Assembly: GCF_029319185.1 (NCBI RefSeq)
Contig: NZ_CP119754.1
Coordinates: forward strand, 1,240,001-1,304,000
Direction: 5' to 3'
Source: Superficieibacter sp. HKU1
Lineage (GTDB): Bacteria; Pseudomonadota; Gammaproteobacteria; Enterobacterales; Enterobacteriaceae
DNA length: 64,000 nucleotides
The notes beneath the pieces are model-generated. The model made no database searches, was not told where the DNA came from, and worked only from the letters and a program-made list of their open reading frames with translations. Below are positions 33,505-43,047 of this stretch, one piece after another (position 1 is the first letter of the stretch; every line of letters begins with the position of its first letter). The translations under genes and the position numbers were made by a program.

Positions 33505-35859
33505 ATGAATCCTGAGCGTTCTGAACGCATTGAAATCCCCGTATTGCCGTTGCGCGATGTGGTGGTTTATCCGCACATGGTCATACCCTTATTCGTAGGG
33601 CGGGAAAAATCTATCCGTTGCCTTGAAGCCGCTATGGATCATGACAAAAAAATCATGCTGGTAGCGCAGAAAGAAGCATCAACGGATGAGCCGGGTGTTA
33701 ACGATCTTTTCACCGTCGGGACCGTGGCCTCTATTTTGCAAATGCTGAAACTCCCTGATGGCACTGTAAAAGTGCTGGTTGAGGGGTTGCAGCGAGCGCG
33801 TATTACCGCATTGTCTGATGACGGCGAGCATTTCTCTGCTAAGGCAGAGTATCTGGAATCGCCAGCAATGGACGAGCGCGAGCAGGAAGTGCTGGTACGC
33901 ACCGCGATCGGTCAGTTTGAAGGCTATATCAAACTGAATAAAAAAATTCCCCCGGAAGTGCTGACCTCGTTGAACAGTATTGACGATCCGGCGCGCCTGG
34001 CGGACACCATCGCCGCGCATATGCCATTAAAACTGGCAGACAAACAATCCGTACTTGAGATGGCCGACATTAACGAGCGTCTTGAGTATCTGATGGCGAT
34101 GATGGAGTCCGAAATCGACCTGTTGCAGGTTGAGAAACGTATTCGTAACCGCGTCAAAAAGCAGATGGAAAAATCACAGCGTGAGTATTATCTGAATGAG
34201 CAAATGAAAGCCATTCAGAAAGAACTCGGCGAGATGGATGATGCGCCAGATGAAAATGAAGCGCTGAAACGTAAAATTGACGCGGCGAAAATGCCGAAAG
34301 AGGCGAAAGAAAAAACCGAAGCTGAACTGCAAAAGCTGAAGATGATGTCGCCGATGTCAGCGGAAGCGACCGTGGTTCGCGGCTATATCGACTGGATGGT
34401 GCAGGTGCCGTGGAACGCGCGTAGCAAGGTCAAAAAAGACCTGCGTCAGGCGCAGGAAATCCTCGATACCGACCATTACGGGCTGGAGCGCGTTAAAGAC
34501 CGTATCCTTGAGTACCTCGCGGTGCAAAGCCGGATGAACAAGCTTAAAGGGCCGATCCTGTGCCTGGTGGGGCCGCCGGGGGTAGGTAAAACCTCGCTGG
34601 GGCAGTCCATTGCCAGAGCTACCGGGCGTAAATACATCCGTATGGCGCTGGGCGGCGTGCGTGACGAAGCGGAAATTCGCGGTCACCGTCGTACCTATAT
34701 CGGTTCGATGCCAGGCAAGCTGATTCAGAAAATGGCGAAAGTCGGCGTTAAAAACCCGCTGTTCCTGCTTGATGAGATCGACAAAATGTCGTCCGACATG
34801 CGCGGCGATCCGGCTTCCGCGCTGCTCGAAGTATTAGATCCTGAGCAGAACGTGGCGTTTAGCGATCACTATCTGGAAGTGGACTACGATCTCAGCGACG
34901 TGATGTTCGTGGCGACCTCCAACTCCATGAATATTCCGGCTCCGCTGCTGGATCGTATGGAAGTGATCCGTCTGTCCGGTTACACCGAAGATGAAAAGCT
35001 GAACATTGCTAAACAGCACCTGCTGCCGAAGCAGATTGAGCGTAACGCACTGAAAAGCAGCGAAATCACCGTTGATGACAGCGCGATTATCGGCATTATT
35101 CGCTACTACACCCGCGAAGCGGGCGTACGTAACCTTGAGCGTGAAATCTCCAAACTGTGCCGTAAAGCGGTGAAACAACTGCTGCTCGACAAAACGCTTA
35201 AGCACATCGAAATCAACGGCGATAACCTGAAAGATTTCCTTGGCGTACAGCGCTTTGACTATGGCCGCGCGGACAACGAAAACCGCGTGGGTCAGGTAAC
35301 GGGTCTGGCGTGGACGGAAGTGGGCGGCGATCTGCTGACCATTGAGACAGCCTGCGTGCCGGGTAAAGGCAAGCTGACCTACACCGGTTCTCTGGGTGAA
35401 GTCATGCAGGAATCTATCCAGGCAGCGTTGACCGTGGTTCGCGCGCGTGCGGAGAAGCTGGGCATTACCGGCGACTTCCACGAAAAACGTGATATTCACG
35501 TTCACGTCCCGGAAGGGGCAACGCCGAAGGATGGTCCGAGCGCCGGTATCGCCATGTGTACCGCGCTGGTGTCCTGCTTAACCGGCAACCCGGTACGCGC
35601 CGATGTCGCGATGACCGGTGAAATTACCCTGCGTGGTCTGGTACTGCCAATCGGCGGGCTGAAAGAAAAACTGCTGGCAGCGCATCGCGGCGGGATCAAA
35701 ACGGTCCTTATTCCTTACGAGAATAAACGCGATCTGGAAGAGATCCCGGACAACGTCATTGCCGATCTGAAGATTCATCCTGTGAAGCGAATTGAGGAAG
35801 TTCTGAGTCTCGCATTGCAAAATGAACCGTCAGGAATGCAGGTCGTAAGCGCAAAATAG
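33505..35859 (+). CDS. lon: ATP-dependent protease Lon
   Basis: Homo-hexameric AAA+ serine protease degrading misfolded and regulatory proteins (for example SulA and RcsA). Starting at MNPERSERIEIPVLPLRDVVV gives 784 residues, the E. coli length. The order is N-terminal LON substrate domain (about 10-200), coiled coil, AAA+ module with Walker A GPPGVGKT (about 356-363), and C-terminal protease domain. The protease domain has catalytic Ser in DGPSAGIAM and Lys in GGLKEKLLAAHRGG. GAGAGAG precedes the ATG. Confidence 0.99.
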   Translation: MNPERSERIEIPVLPLRDVVVYPHMVIPLFVGREKSIRCLEAAMDHDKKIMLVAQKEASTDEPGVNDLFTVGTVASILQMLKLPDGTVKVLVEGLQRARITALSDDGEHFSAKAEYLESPAMDEREQEVLVRTAIGQFEGYIKLNKKIPPEVLTSLNSIDDPARLADTIAAHMPLKLADKQSVLEMADINERLEYLMAMMESEIDLLQVEKRIRNRVKKQMEKSQREYYLNEQMKAIQKELGEMDDAPDENEALKRKIDAAKMPKEAKEKTEAELQKLKMMSPMSAEATVVRGYIDWMVQVPWNARSKVKKDLRQAQEILDTDHYGLERVKDRILEYLAVQSRMNKLKGPILCLVGPPGVGKTSLGQSIARATGRKYIRMALGGVRDEAEIRGHRRTYIGSMPGKLIQKMAKVGVKNPLFLLDEIDKMSSDMRGDPASALLEVLDPEQNVAFSDHYLEVDYDLSDVMFVATSNSMNIPAPLLDRMEVIRLSGYTEDEKLNIAKQHLLPKQIERNALKSSEITVDDSAIIGIIRYYTREAGVRNLEREISKLCRKAVKQLLLDKTLKHIEINGDNLKDFLGVQRFDYGRADNENRVGQVTGLAWTEVGGDLLTIETACVPGKGKLTYTGSLGEVMQESIQAALTVVRARAEKLGITGDFHEKRDIHVHVPEGATPKDGPSAGIAMCTALVSCLTGNPVRADVAMTGEITLRGLVLPIGGLKEKLLAAHRGGIKTVLIPYENKRDLEEIPDNVIADLKIHPVKRIEEVLSLALQNEPSGMQVVSAK

Positions 35860-35890
35860 TGACCTTGCGCAAAGAGCGCTAATAAAAATA

Positions 35891-35929
35891 GGGCTGGTGA
35901 GTGAATTCGGACTTGCCAGCCTTTTTTTG
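35891..35929 (+). terminator. Terminator after lon
   Basis: GGCTGGTGAGT paired with ACTTGCCAGCC (one G-U and one mismatch), then TTTTTTTG. Confidence 0.8.
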
Positions 35930-35976
35930 TATAGCTAATTTAGATTGCTGGTCTGGCACGTCATAGGTAACGAGTG

Positions 35977-36005
35977 TTGTAAGGGCATGTCAGTCCTGTT
36001 ATAAC
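35977..36005 (+). promoter_or_regulatory. Candidate hupB promoter
   Basis: TTGTAA (35977-35982), 17-base spacer and TATAAC (36000-36005): a good sigma-70 pair about 65 bases before the hupB start. E. coli hupB has several growth-phase promoters; only this one is read clearly here. Confidence 0.55.
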
Positions 36006-36069
36006 TGCTGCGCGGTCGTACGATGAAGGATTCATGTACGATATAAATTATAAAGAGAGGAAGAGAACA

Positions 36070-36342
36070 GTGAATAAATCTCAACTGATAGACAAAATTG
36101 CTGCAGGGGCTGATATCTCTAAAGCTGCGGCTGGACGTGCGTTAGATGCTTTAATTGCTTCTGTCACTGAATCTCTGCAAGCCGGAGATGACGTTGCACT
36201 GGTAGGTTTTGGTACTTTTGCTGTGAAAGAGCGTGCTGCCCGTACTGGTCGCAACCCGCAAACAGGTAAAGAGATCACCATCGCTGCCGCTAAAGTCCCG
36301 GGTTTTCGCGCGGGTAAAGCGCTGAAAGACGCAGTTAACTGA
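36070..36342 (+). CDS. hupB: DNA-binding protein HU-beta
   Basis: Nucleoid protein forming HU heterodimers with HupA. Starting at the GTG codon (MNKSQLIDKIAAGADISKAAA) gives 90 residues as in E. coli; the in-frame ATG upstream at 36034 would add an unrelated leader. The DNA-binding arm with GRNPQTGKEI is intact. A terminator follows. Confidence 0.98.
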   Translation: MNKSQLIDKIAAGADISKAAAGRALDALIASVTESLQAGDDVALVGFGTFAVKERAARTGRNPQTGKEITIAAAKVPGFRAGKALKDAVN

Positions 36343-36375
36343 TCGTCTCCCGTAAGGGATGTGACACAGTATGAG

Positions 36376-36402
36376 GGCGCATCATTTGATGTGCCTTTTT
36401 TA
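36376..36402 (+). terminator. Terminator after hupB
   Basis: GGCGCATC-ATTT-GATGTGCC (with one G-U) followed by TTTTTTAT, 33 bases after the hupB stop. Confidence 0.8.
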
Positions 36403-36534
36403 TTTGTGATGAGGGATTTCTGCTTTTGCTGCTGACAACCGCCCCGTTTTCTTGTCACAATACCCCCTCACGCGCAGGGTTCGTGCTATGCTGCGCGACG
36501 TATAAAGTCATCTACAGCGGAGCGTTGTTACACC

Positions 36535-38409
36535 ATGATGGACAACTTACGTACGGCGGCTAACAGTCTCGTACTCAAGATTATTTTCGGTATCATTATC
36601 GTGTCGTTCATTTTGACCGGCGTGAGCAGCTACCTGATTGGCGGTAACAATAATTACGCCGCAAAAGTGAATGGCCAGGAAATTGGTCGCCAGCAGTTTG
36701 AAAACGCGGTTGCCAGCGAACGTAACCGGATGCAGCAGCAGATGGGCGATCAATACTCTGAGCTGGCGTCTAATGAAAATTACATCAAACAGATGCGCCA
36801 GCAGGTGCTGACTCGTTTGATTGATGAAGCGTTACTCGACCAGTACGCTCGTGAACTGGGCCTCGGCATCAGTGACGATCAGGTTAAACAGGCCATTTTC
36901 TCAACCCAGGCTTTCCAGAACAACGGTAAGTTCGACAACACCCGCTATAACGAGCTGGTAAACCGTATGGGGATGACGGCCGATCAATACGCGCAGGCGC
37001 TGCGTAATCAGCTGCTCACTCAGCAATTGATTAACGCCGTGGTTGGCACCGATTTTATGCTGCCGGGTGAAACGGATGAACTGGCGGCGCTGGTCTCTCA
37101 GCAGCGCGTAGTACGTGAGGCCACCATCGACGTGAATGCGCTGGCGGCAAAACAGCAGGCCAGCGATGCAGAGATTCAGGCTGCCTACGAACAGAATAAA
37201 GGTCAGTTTGTCTCGCCTGAGCAGTTCCGCGTAAGCTACATCAAAATGGACGCGGCATCGATGCAACAGAACGCGTCTGACGAAGAGATTCAGGCGTACT
37301 ACGATCAGCATCAGGATCAGTTTACCCAGTCCGCGCGTAACCGCTATAGCGTAATTCAGACCAAAACCGAAGCTGATGCGAAGGCGGTACTGGATGAGCT
37401 GAATAAAGGGGCGGATTTCGCGACCGTGGCGAAAGAAAAATCCACCGACATTATCTCTGCCCGTAACGGCGGTGATATCGGCTGGATGGATGATGCGGGT
37501 ACGCTACCGGAACTGAAAGACGCGGGCCTGAAAGAAAAAGGCCAGCTCTCCGGGGTCATTAAATCGTCCGTCGGTTTCCTCGTGGCCCGTCTTGATGATA
37601 CTCAGCCTGCGAAAGTGAAACCGCTGGCGGAAGCGCGTGATGACATCGCCGCGAAAGTGAAACAGGAAAAAGCGCTGGATGCGTATTTTGCTCTTCAACA
37701 GAAAGTCAGCGAAGCCGCCAGCAATGACAATGAGTCATTAGCGGGTGCAGAGCAGGCAGCAGGCGTAAAAGCGGTTGAAACCGGCTGGTTTGACCGTAAC
37801 AGCCTGCCGGAAGAACTGAACTTTAAACCCGTCTCCGATGCGATTTTCAGCGGTGCGCTGGTCGGGCAGAATGGCACACCGGGCAGTAACTCTGACATCA
37901 TCACCGTTGATGGCGATCGTGCTTTTGTGATCCGCGTGAGCGAGCATAAAGCCGAAGCCGTTAAGCCGCTGGCTGAAGTTAAAGCGCTGGTGGCCGCGAA
38001 CGTTAAACGTGAGAAAGCAACGCAGCAGGCGAAGCTGGACGCGGAGAAACTGCTGGCTGCCCTGCAAACGGGTAAAGGCGATGAGGCGATGAAAACTGCG
38101 GGTCTGAACTTTGGGGAAGCGAAAACGCTGACCCGTACGGGTCAGGATCCGGTAAGCCAGGCCGCGTTCACGCTGGCGCTGCCGGCTGAGGGCAAACCGT
38201 CCTACGGCATTGCCAATGACATGCAGGGTAACGTCGTACTGCTGGCGCTGGATGAAATTAAAGCCGGCACCATGCCAGATGAGCAGAAAAAAGCGATGGT
38301 ACAGGGCATCACCCGTAACAATGCGCAAATCGCATTTGAAGCGCTGATGAGCAATCTGCGTAAACAGGCCAAAATCAAATACGGCGATATCGTCGAGCAG
38401 CAACAATAA
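36535..38409 (+). CDS. ppiD: Periplasmic chaperone / peptidyl-prolyl isomerase PpiD
   Basis: Membrane-anchored periplasmic chaperone working near the SecYEG exit. The 624 residues begin with a cytosolic stub and one anchor helix (about 16-36). A SurA-like N-terminal chaperone region and a parvulin-type PpiC domain (about 265-355, RYSVIQTKTEADAKAVLDEL...GGDIGWMDDAG) follow. E. coli PpiD is 623 residues. It lies in its normal place after hupB. Confidence 0.97.
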   Translation: MMDNLRTAANSLVLKIIFGIIIVSFILTGVSSYLIGGNNNYAAKVNGQEIGRQQFENAVASERNRMQQQMGDQYSELASNENYIKQMRQQVLTRLIDEALLDQYARELGLGISDDQVKQAIFSTQAFQNNGKFDNTRYNELVNRMGMTADQYAQALRNQLLTQQLINAVVGTDFMLPGETDELAALVSQQRVVREATIDVNALAAKQQASDAEIQAAYEQNKGQFVSPEQFRVSYIKMDAASMQQNASDEEIQAYYDQHQDQFTQSARNRYSVIQTKTEADAKAVLDELNKGADFATVAKEKSTDIISARNGGDIGWMDDAGTLPELKDAGLKEKGQLSGVIKSSVGFLVARLDDTQPAKVKPLAEARDDIAAKVKQEKALDAYFALQQKVSEAASNDNESLAGAEQAAGVKAVETGWFDRNSLPEELNFKPVSDAIFSGALVGQNGTPGSNSDIITVDGDRAFVIRVSEHKAEAVKPLAEVKALVAANVKREKATQQAKLDAEKLLAALQTGKGDEAMKTAGLNFGEAKTLTRTGQDPVSQAAFTLALPAEGKPSYGIANDMQGNVVLLALDEIKAGTMPDEQKKAMVQGITRNNAQIAFEALMSNLRKQAKIKYGDIVEQQQ

Positions 38410-38428
38410 CGAGCTTGCTTCCACAATT

Positions 38429-38444
38429 TTGCAACGCGTTGCAA
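38429..38444. promoter_or_regulatory. 16-bp perfect palindrome after ppiD
   Basis: TTGCAACGCGTTGCAA is perfectly symmetric with a central CG, just downstream of ppiD and 111 bases before ybaV. It is immediately followed by the ppiD terminator. It could be an operator for ybaV or part of an RNA structure; no regulator is assigned. Confidence 0.35.
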
Positions 38445-38447
38445 TAA

Positions 38448-38476
38448 TTAAAGGCCGCTTTCGCGGCCTTTTCCAT
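38448..38476 (+). terminator. Terminator after ppiD
   Basis: AAAGGCCGC-TTTC-GCGGCCTTTTCC, strong stem and short T-run. Confidence 0.85.
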
Positions 38477-38554
38477 TTCTGACATTCGCCGTTTGTTTCC
38501 CGTTTTGTATCCCGCTATCGTGACTTTGCTGTCAACAAACAAGGAGATAACAGC

Positions 38555-38929
38555 ATGAAACGTGGAATCAAAATGGCGATCATCACCGTCGCGCTGACCT
38601 GTGCCGGGATCAGCTTTCAGGGGCTGGCTGCACAGCCTGCGGCAAAAGCCCAGGCGACGCAAAGCGCATCTGAGGCAAAGCCAGCCGCGCACAGTAAAGC
38701 GGTTGATGCGGTGAAAGCCAGCGATGATGAGGGCACCAGGGTGAACGTCAATACGGCATCGGCTGAGGAGCTGGCCCAGGCGATGAACGGGGTAGGGCTG
38801 AAGAAAGCACAGGCGATTGTCAGCTACCGTGAAGAATATGGTCCCTTTAAGTCGCTCGATGATTTGCAGCAGGTACCGGGAATGGGCAGTTCGCTGGTGG
38901 AACGGAACCTCACTCACCTGACGCTATAA
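38555..38929 (+). CDS. ybaV: ComEA-like helix-hairpin-helix protein YbaV
   Basis: The 124-residue protein has an N-terminal signal peptide (MKRGIKMAIITVALTCAGISFQGLAA) and an alanine-rich linker. The C-terminal helix-hairpin-helix pair (VNVNTASAEELAQAMNGVGLKKAQAI...DLQQVPGMGSSLVERN) is the fold of the competence protein ComEA. It should bind DNA in the periplasm. E. coli YbaV has the same architecture and no firmly proven role. AAGGAGAT precedes the ATG. Confidence 0.94.
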   Translation: MKRGIKMAIITVALTCAGISFQGLAAQPAAKAQATQSASEAKPAAHSKAVDAVKASDDEGTRVNVNTASAEELAQAMNGVGLKKAQAIVSYREEYGPFKSLDDLQQVPGMGSSLVERNLTHLTL

Positions 38930-39034
38930 ATTTCATCTGAAGAGTTGCATGGCGGCAGATTTTTGCCAGACTAAAGAGGTCATACCAGTGGTGTGGCCTC
39001 TGTCTCTTATTACAACAATAAAGGTTATTGCGCT

Positions 39035-39451
39035 ATGCAGACTCAAATCAAAGTTCGGGGTTTTCACCTCGACGTCTATCAGCACGTGAACAACGCCCGC
39101 TATCTGGAGTTTCTGGAAGAGGCGCGCTGGGACGGGCTGGAAAACAGCGACAGTTTTCAGTGGATGACCGCGCACAACATCGCTTTTGTGGTGGTCAATA
39201 TCAATATCAACTACCGCCGCCCGGCGGTGTTGAGCGATTTGCTCACCGTTACCAGCCAGTTACAGCAGCTTAACGGTAAGAGCGGCGTGTTAAGTCAGGT
39301 GGTGACGCTTGAGCCAGAAGGGCAGGTCGTTGCCGATGCGCTGATCACTTTTGTGTGCATCGACCTGAAAACCCAGAAAGCGCTGGCGCTGGAGGGAGAG
39401 TTGCGGGAGAAACTTGAAGCGATGATGCCGGGAGAAGGGAAGGCGGACTAA
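39035..39451 (+). CDS. fadM: Long-chain acyl-CoA thioesterase FadM
   Basis: Hot-dog fold thioesterase III that hydrolyses 3,5-tetradecadienoyl-CoA and similar intermediates of beta-oxidation; in E. coli it is under FadR. The start at MQTQIKVRGFHLDVYQHVNNARYLEFLEEARW gives 138 residues; the E. coli protein is 132, and the extra residues are at the C-terminus (MMPGEGKAD). The DVYQHVNNARY catalytic-loop motif is conserved. Confidence 0.95.
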   Translation: MQTQIKVRGFHLDVYQHVNNARYLEFLEEARWDGLENSDSFQWMTAHNIAFVVVNININYRRPAVLSDLLTVTSQLQQLNGKSGVLSQVVTLEPEGQVVADALITFVCIDLKTQKALALEGELREKLEAMMPGEGKAD

Positions 39452-39620
39452 CGCCGCGTGCCGGTAATGCCCGGTGGCTGCTTCGCCTTACCGGGCCTGC
39501 GATCTGGCGCAAGTGATTGATTCATAAGACATGGTCAATCTGTAGGCCGGGTAAGCGCAGCGCCACCCGGCATCACGACGCTGCGTCACCCCCAATCTGC
39601 ATAACCACACCCGGCATCAT
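39452..39620. repeat. REP-like repeats between fadM and queC
   Basis: A CCCGGTGGCTGCTTCGCCTTACCGGGCC unit (about 39470-39498) and a GTAGGCCGGGTAAGCGCAGC...CCACCCGGC unit (about 39542-39572) are inverted REP elements between convergent genes. They resemble the repeats at 3172-3395. Confidence 0.75.
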
Positions 39621-40316
39621 TCACGCCAGCCCGGTTTTTTCCTGCATTGCCGCCTTCACCGCCGTCGAGTCCGCGAGATAATGTTTCAGCCCGTTGGCAC
39701 GCAGATTACAGGCGGCGCACTGACCACAGCCGTCGCCGTTAATACCGTTATAGCAGGTCAGCGTTTCACGACGAACCAGATCCAGCTTGCCCCAGTAATC
39801 GGCCAGCGCCCAGGTTTCGGCTTTGTCCAGCCACATCAGCGGCGTCTCAAAGCGGATATCTTTCGCCATCCCGAGGCTTACCGCATGATTAAGCGCCTTT
39901 ACAAACTCATCACGGCAGTCCGGGTAACCGGAGAAGTCGGTCTCACACACGCCGGTGATCACCGCTTCCGCTTTCACCTGGTAGGCGTAAATCGCCGCCA
40001 GCGTTAAAAATAAAATATTACGTCCCGGCACAAAGGTATTGGGGATGCCATCGGCGTCGGGTTCATAATCCGGCACCGGAATGCTGTCGCGGGTCAGGCT
40101 GCTGACCGCCAGTTCATTCAGCAACGTCACGTCCAGCACCTTATGCGCTCGTGCTCCCAGCTTTAGCGCCAGTTCGCGTGCCACATCAATTTCTGCCCGA
40201 TGACGCTGGCCATAATCAAACGTGACGCAGTGAACCTCGTCATACTGATGCAAAGCCTGAATCAGGCAGGTGGTGGAGTCTTGTCCTCCGCTAAAAACCA
40301 CAACGGCGCGTTTCAT
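39621..40316 (-). CDS. queC: 7-cyano-7-deazaguanine synthase QueC
   Basis: Converts carboxy-deazaguanine to preQ0 with ATP and ammonia on the way to queuosine tRNA modification. The 231 residues begin with the PP-loop FSGGQDSTT (about 8-16). They end with a zinc site C188, C197, C200 and C203 in CYNGINGDGCGQCAAC. The length matches E. coli. Confidence 0.98.
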   Translation of the reverse strand: MKRAVVVFSGGQDSTTCLIQALHQYDEVHCVTFDYGQRHRAEIDVARELALKLGARAHKVLDVTLLNELAVSSLTRDSIPVPDYEPDADGIPNTFVPGRNILFLTLAAIYAYQVKAEAVITGVCETDFSGYPDCRDEFVKALNHAVSLGMAKDIRFETPLMWLDKAETWALADYWGKLDLVRRETLTCYNGINGDGCGQCAACNLRANGLKHYLADSTAVKAAMQEKTGLA

Positions 40317-40380
40317 TACTTTTCCCGCTCAAAACTTAAAAAGCTATGGTAACGTCTGCGAACCGCGGCGACCAGCTTCT

Positions 40381-42081
40381 TCACCGTATTGAAGCCGGAA
40401 GCCATGCGGAGCAAAAATCAAACCAGCCGCGGGTATTGAGACGAATGCCGTTTACGCCCGGCGGCGCGCTGACCCGATAGTGATAATTAAACAGCGGCGT
40501 CAAAATAGCCTGCGACATCAGGGCGGCGAAAACCCGCTCCAGTGCGGCAGAGCGCTGCGGTGCGTCTGGATGCTGCTGTACCCGATCCAGCGTCGCTCTC
40601 AGTTGGCTGAAGTGTTGGCCGCTGAGCAGCGCAGGCCACAGAGGATCGCAGCGCAGCCACTGTTCAAGCGTGTATTCTGCCGACTCGCCAATCAGCCTGT
40701 CGCCCATAATGATGTCTGCACGCGTCAGGTCGGCGCATCCCTCCCAGTTTTTCGCATCATAAAAAATCAGCGTCAACTGACAACCCTGTGCTGCCATCGC
40801 GGCTTTAAGCTGTTGCGCCATGGTATGTAGTTCAACGGGAAGATGGTAAAGCAGCGTTAAGGTTGATGGCAGCGGCGTGTCGTTCTGTGCCGAACCTTCC
40901 GGAATCGCCCAGCCGGGCAAAAGCTCATGACTGGGGGTAATCAGCCCTTCATCCAGCGGAAGCGTTTGCAGCAGGGCGGTGCGATGGATCAGGTCGATCA
41001 CCCGCTGCGCCTGCTGCGGGGTTAATCGCTTGCTCTGGCGCAGGGCCAGGTAGCAAAAGCCGAGGCTGATACTATTGCTGACCAGCCTGAGCTGGCTCAA
41101 CTCTTCAGGATCCCCAATGGCAATTTGCACCGGATGGCGGCAGCTGGTCCCCAGATCCTGTTCAAAAAGCTGCGGCGTGATCCAGTATTCAATAGCCTTC
41201 AGCAGAGGGTGCGTCAGATGGTAACGATCGTGATTCTCCAGCCGCACCAGATCCGGCTCGAAGATTTTCAGGCAAAACGGCCCGGTGCCGACCGCCGGAT
41301 GCTGCGGATGGGCAAGTACACTGCAATAACTGGCAAGCCGGTGCGCCAGCCAGTAATCCGGACGATCAAGAATGAAGGTCAGGCACTGCGCGTGGGTGAT
41401 CTCAATGCGGTTGACGCTGGCAAATAGCCTGCGCAGGGCGGGCAGCGTTAACAGCATCTGCAAACGCGCCTGAAGCTGCCCGGTAGTGACCGCGTCGCCA
41501 TTGTGCCAGTAGAGCGTTGAGCGGATATAAAATTGCCAGCACAGCCCGTCGTCTGAAACTTCCCAGTGATGGGCGAGATCGCCCTGTGGCTGCGTTGAAT
41601 CCTGGGAAAAGCGGGTCAGCCCGGAGAAAACCTGCTCCGCCAGATGCTGCTCTGCGCGGCCGGATAAAAAGCCCGGATGCAGCGGCTCAAGCGGCCGATA
41701 ATACGGAATGCGCAGGGTAGGCGTATTGTTTTGCCATTGACCGCCGAGAAAAGGATGTAACAGCGCCCGCAGTTCAACCGGAGCCAGCTGGGCCAGTTCA
41801 AGCGCGTTGTGCTGCTGGCCTCTGTTAAGTGCCTGCTCCATCATCTCATTGCGCAGCGTCACAGGAGAAATCAAAAACGTTAGTACACCGTGTTTCCCCC
41901 TTCCCGGGCGAGCTTCCCAGCGCAGCCAGCCCGCCTCCTGTGCCTGGCGTAACAGCGTACGCATATGCCGATCGCTGCAAAAACAGCGGGCGGCCAGCGC
42001 GGCAATGGTAACTTCCTGCGGCGCACCATCAGAAGGTTGCCAGAGGCGCTGATACTGATTCAGTCGGTTAAGCAGTCGCAT
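40381..42081 (-). CDS. ybaE: SgrR-family regulator YbaE with solute-binding-like domain
   Basis: The 566-residue protein has the SgrR layout: a winged-helix DNA-binding N-terminus (about 1-110, CFCSDRHMRTLLRQAQEAGWLRW) and a C-terminal domain like oligopeptide-binding proteins (about 160-560). It equals E. coli YbaE in length. The ligand and targets are unknown; by analogy with SgrR, a small metabolite is sensed. Divergent from cof, and regulation of cof or thiamine-related genes would be only a guess. Confidence 0.93.
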   Translation of the reverse strand: MRLLNRLNQYQRLWQPSDGAPQEVTIAALAARCFCSDRHMRTLLRQAQEAGWLRWEARPGRGKHGVLTFLISPVTLRNEMMEQALNRGQQHNALELAQLAPVELRALLHPFLGGQWQNNTPTLRIPYYRPLEPLHPGFLSGRAEQHLAEQVFSGLTRFSQDSTQPQGDLAHHWEVSDDGLCWQFYIRSTLYWHNGDAVTTGQLQARLQMLLTLPALRRLFASVNRIEITHAQCLTFILDRPDYWLAHRLASYCSVLAHPQHPAVGTGPFCLKIFEPDLVRLENHDRYHLTHPLLKAIEYWITPQLFEQDLGTSCRHPVQIAIGDPEELSQLRLVSNSISLGFCYLALRQSKRLTPQQAQRVIDLIHRTALLQTLPLDEGLITPSHELLPGWAIPEGSAQNDTPLPSTLTLLYHLPVELHTMAQQLKAAMAAQGCQLTLIFYDAKNWEGCADLTRADIIMGDRLIGESAEYTLEQWLRCDPLWPALLSGQHFSQLRATLDRVQQHPDAPQRSAALERVFAALMSQAILTPLFNYHYRVSAPPGVNGIRLNTRGWFDFCSAWLPASIR

Positions 42082-42183
42082 AAGAAACCCGGAACAATAT
42101 TCATTAACTATTCACTATTACTTCCGTATATCTCATCGGATACTTTAGGGCAAGACAAACGCCTTATTTATCGGGAAACGATC

Positions 42184-43002
42184 ATGGTCAAACTGGCTGC
42201 ATTTGATATGGACGGCACACTATTGATGCCGGACCATCGTCTGGGAGATCGCACGCTGACGACCCTGAAACGCCTGCGCGATCGCGATATTACGCTGACC
42301 TTTGCTACTGGTCGTCACTCGCTGGAAATGCGCCATGTCATTGGCGAACTGGCGCTGGATGCCTTTCTGATCACCGGTAACGGAACGCGGATCCATTCTC
42401 TTGAAGGGGATCTACTTCATCAGCAGGATCTGGCTCCCGATGTGGTTGAGACCGTTCTGCACGGAAAGTGGCAGACCGATGCCAGTATGCACATTTTTAA
42501 TGACGACGGCTGGTTTACGGACAAAGAGGTCCCGCTCCTGCTTCAGGCGCACGCCTTCAGCGGCTTCCGTTATCAGATCCGCGATTTACAGCGCGTGGCG
42601 AGTGATGAGGTGACGAAAATCTGTTTTTGCGGCGAGCATGATGATCTCTGCCGTCTGCAAACTCAGCTTCAGGAAGCGCTGGGCGACCGCGCCCATCTCT
42701 GTTTCTCTGCGCTCTACTGCCTGGAGGTTCTGCCGGTGGGATGTAATAAGGGCGCGGCACTGACCGCGCTCACCCGGCATCTCGGCATTTCAATGCAGGA
42801 ATGCATGGCCTTTGGCGACGCGATGAACGACAGCGAAATGCTTTCCAGCGTCGGGCGCGGGTTGATTATGGGCAACGCCATGCCGCAGCTTATTGATGGT
42901 CTGCCCCATTTGACGGTGATAGGACACTGCCAGACGCAGGCAGTCTCTCATTTTTTGGCTCACTGGCTGGATACTCCACATCTTCCTTATTCCCCCGAAT
43001 AG
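42184..43002 (+). CDS. cof: HMP-PP phosphatase Cof (HAD family)
   Basis: HAD-superfamily phosphatase acting on the thiamine intermediate HMP-pyrophosphate and on several sugar phosphates. The start at MVKLAAFDMDGTLLMPDHRLG gives 272 residues, the E. coli length. The frame runs upstream into ybaE antisense without significance. Motif I DMDGT (D8, D10), motif II TFATGRH, and motifs III/IV NKGAAL...FGDAMNDSEML are present. Confidence 0.95.
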   Translation: MVKLAAFDMDGTLLMPDHRLGDRTLTTLKRLRDRDITLTFATGRHSLEMRHVIGELALDAFLITGNGTRIHSLEGDLLHQQDLAPDVVETVLHGKWQTDASMHIFNDDGWFTDKEVPLLLQAHAFSGFRYQIRDLQRVASDEVTKICFCGEHDDLCRLQTQLQEALGDRAHLCFSALYCLEVLPVGCNKGAALTALTRHLGISMQECMAFGDAMNDSEMLSSVGRGLIMGNAMPQLIDGLPHLTVIGHCQTQAVSHFLAHWLDTPHLPYSPE

Positions 43003-43019
43003 CAAGATTTTTTCCAGCA

Positions 43020-43047
43020 AGCCAGACTCCGTGTCTGGCTTTTTTTA
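43020..43047 (+). terminator. Terminator after cof
   Basis: AGCCAGAC-TCCGT-GTCTGGCT followed by TTTTTTATT; it reaches the end of the convergent cdsH. Confidence 0.85.

Noticed and set aside
34834..35505. 223-codon minus-strand frame inside lon
   Set aside because: Antisense shadow of the conserved lon protease region with no independent support.
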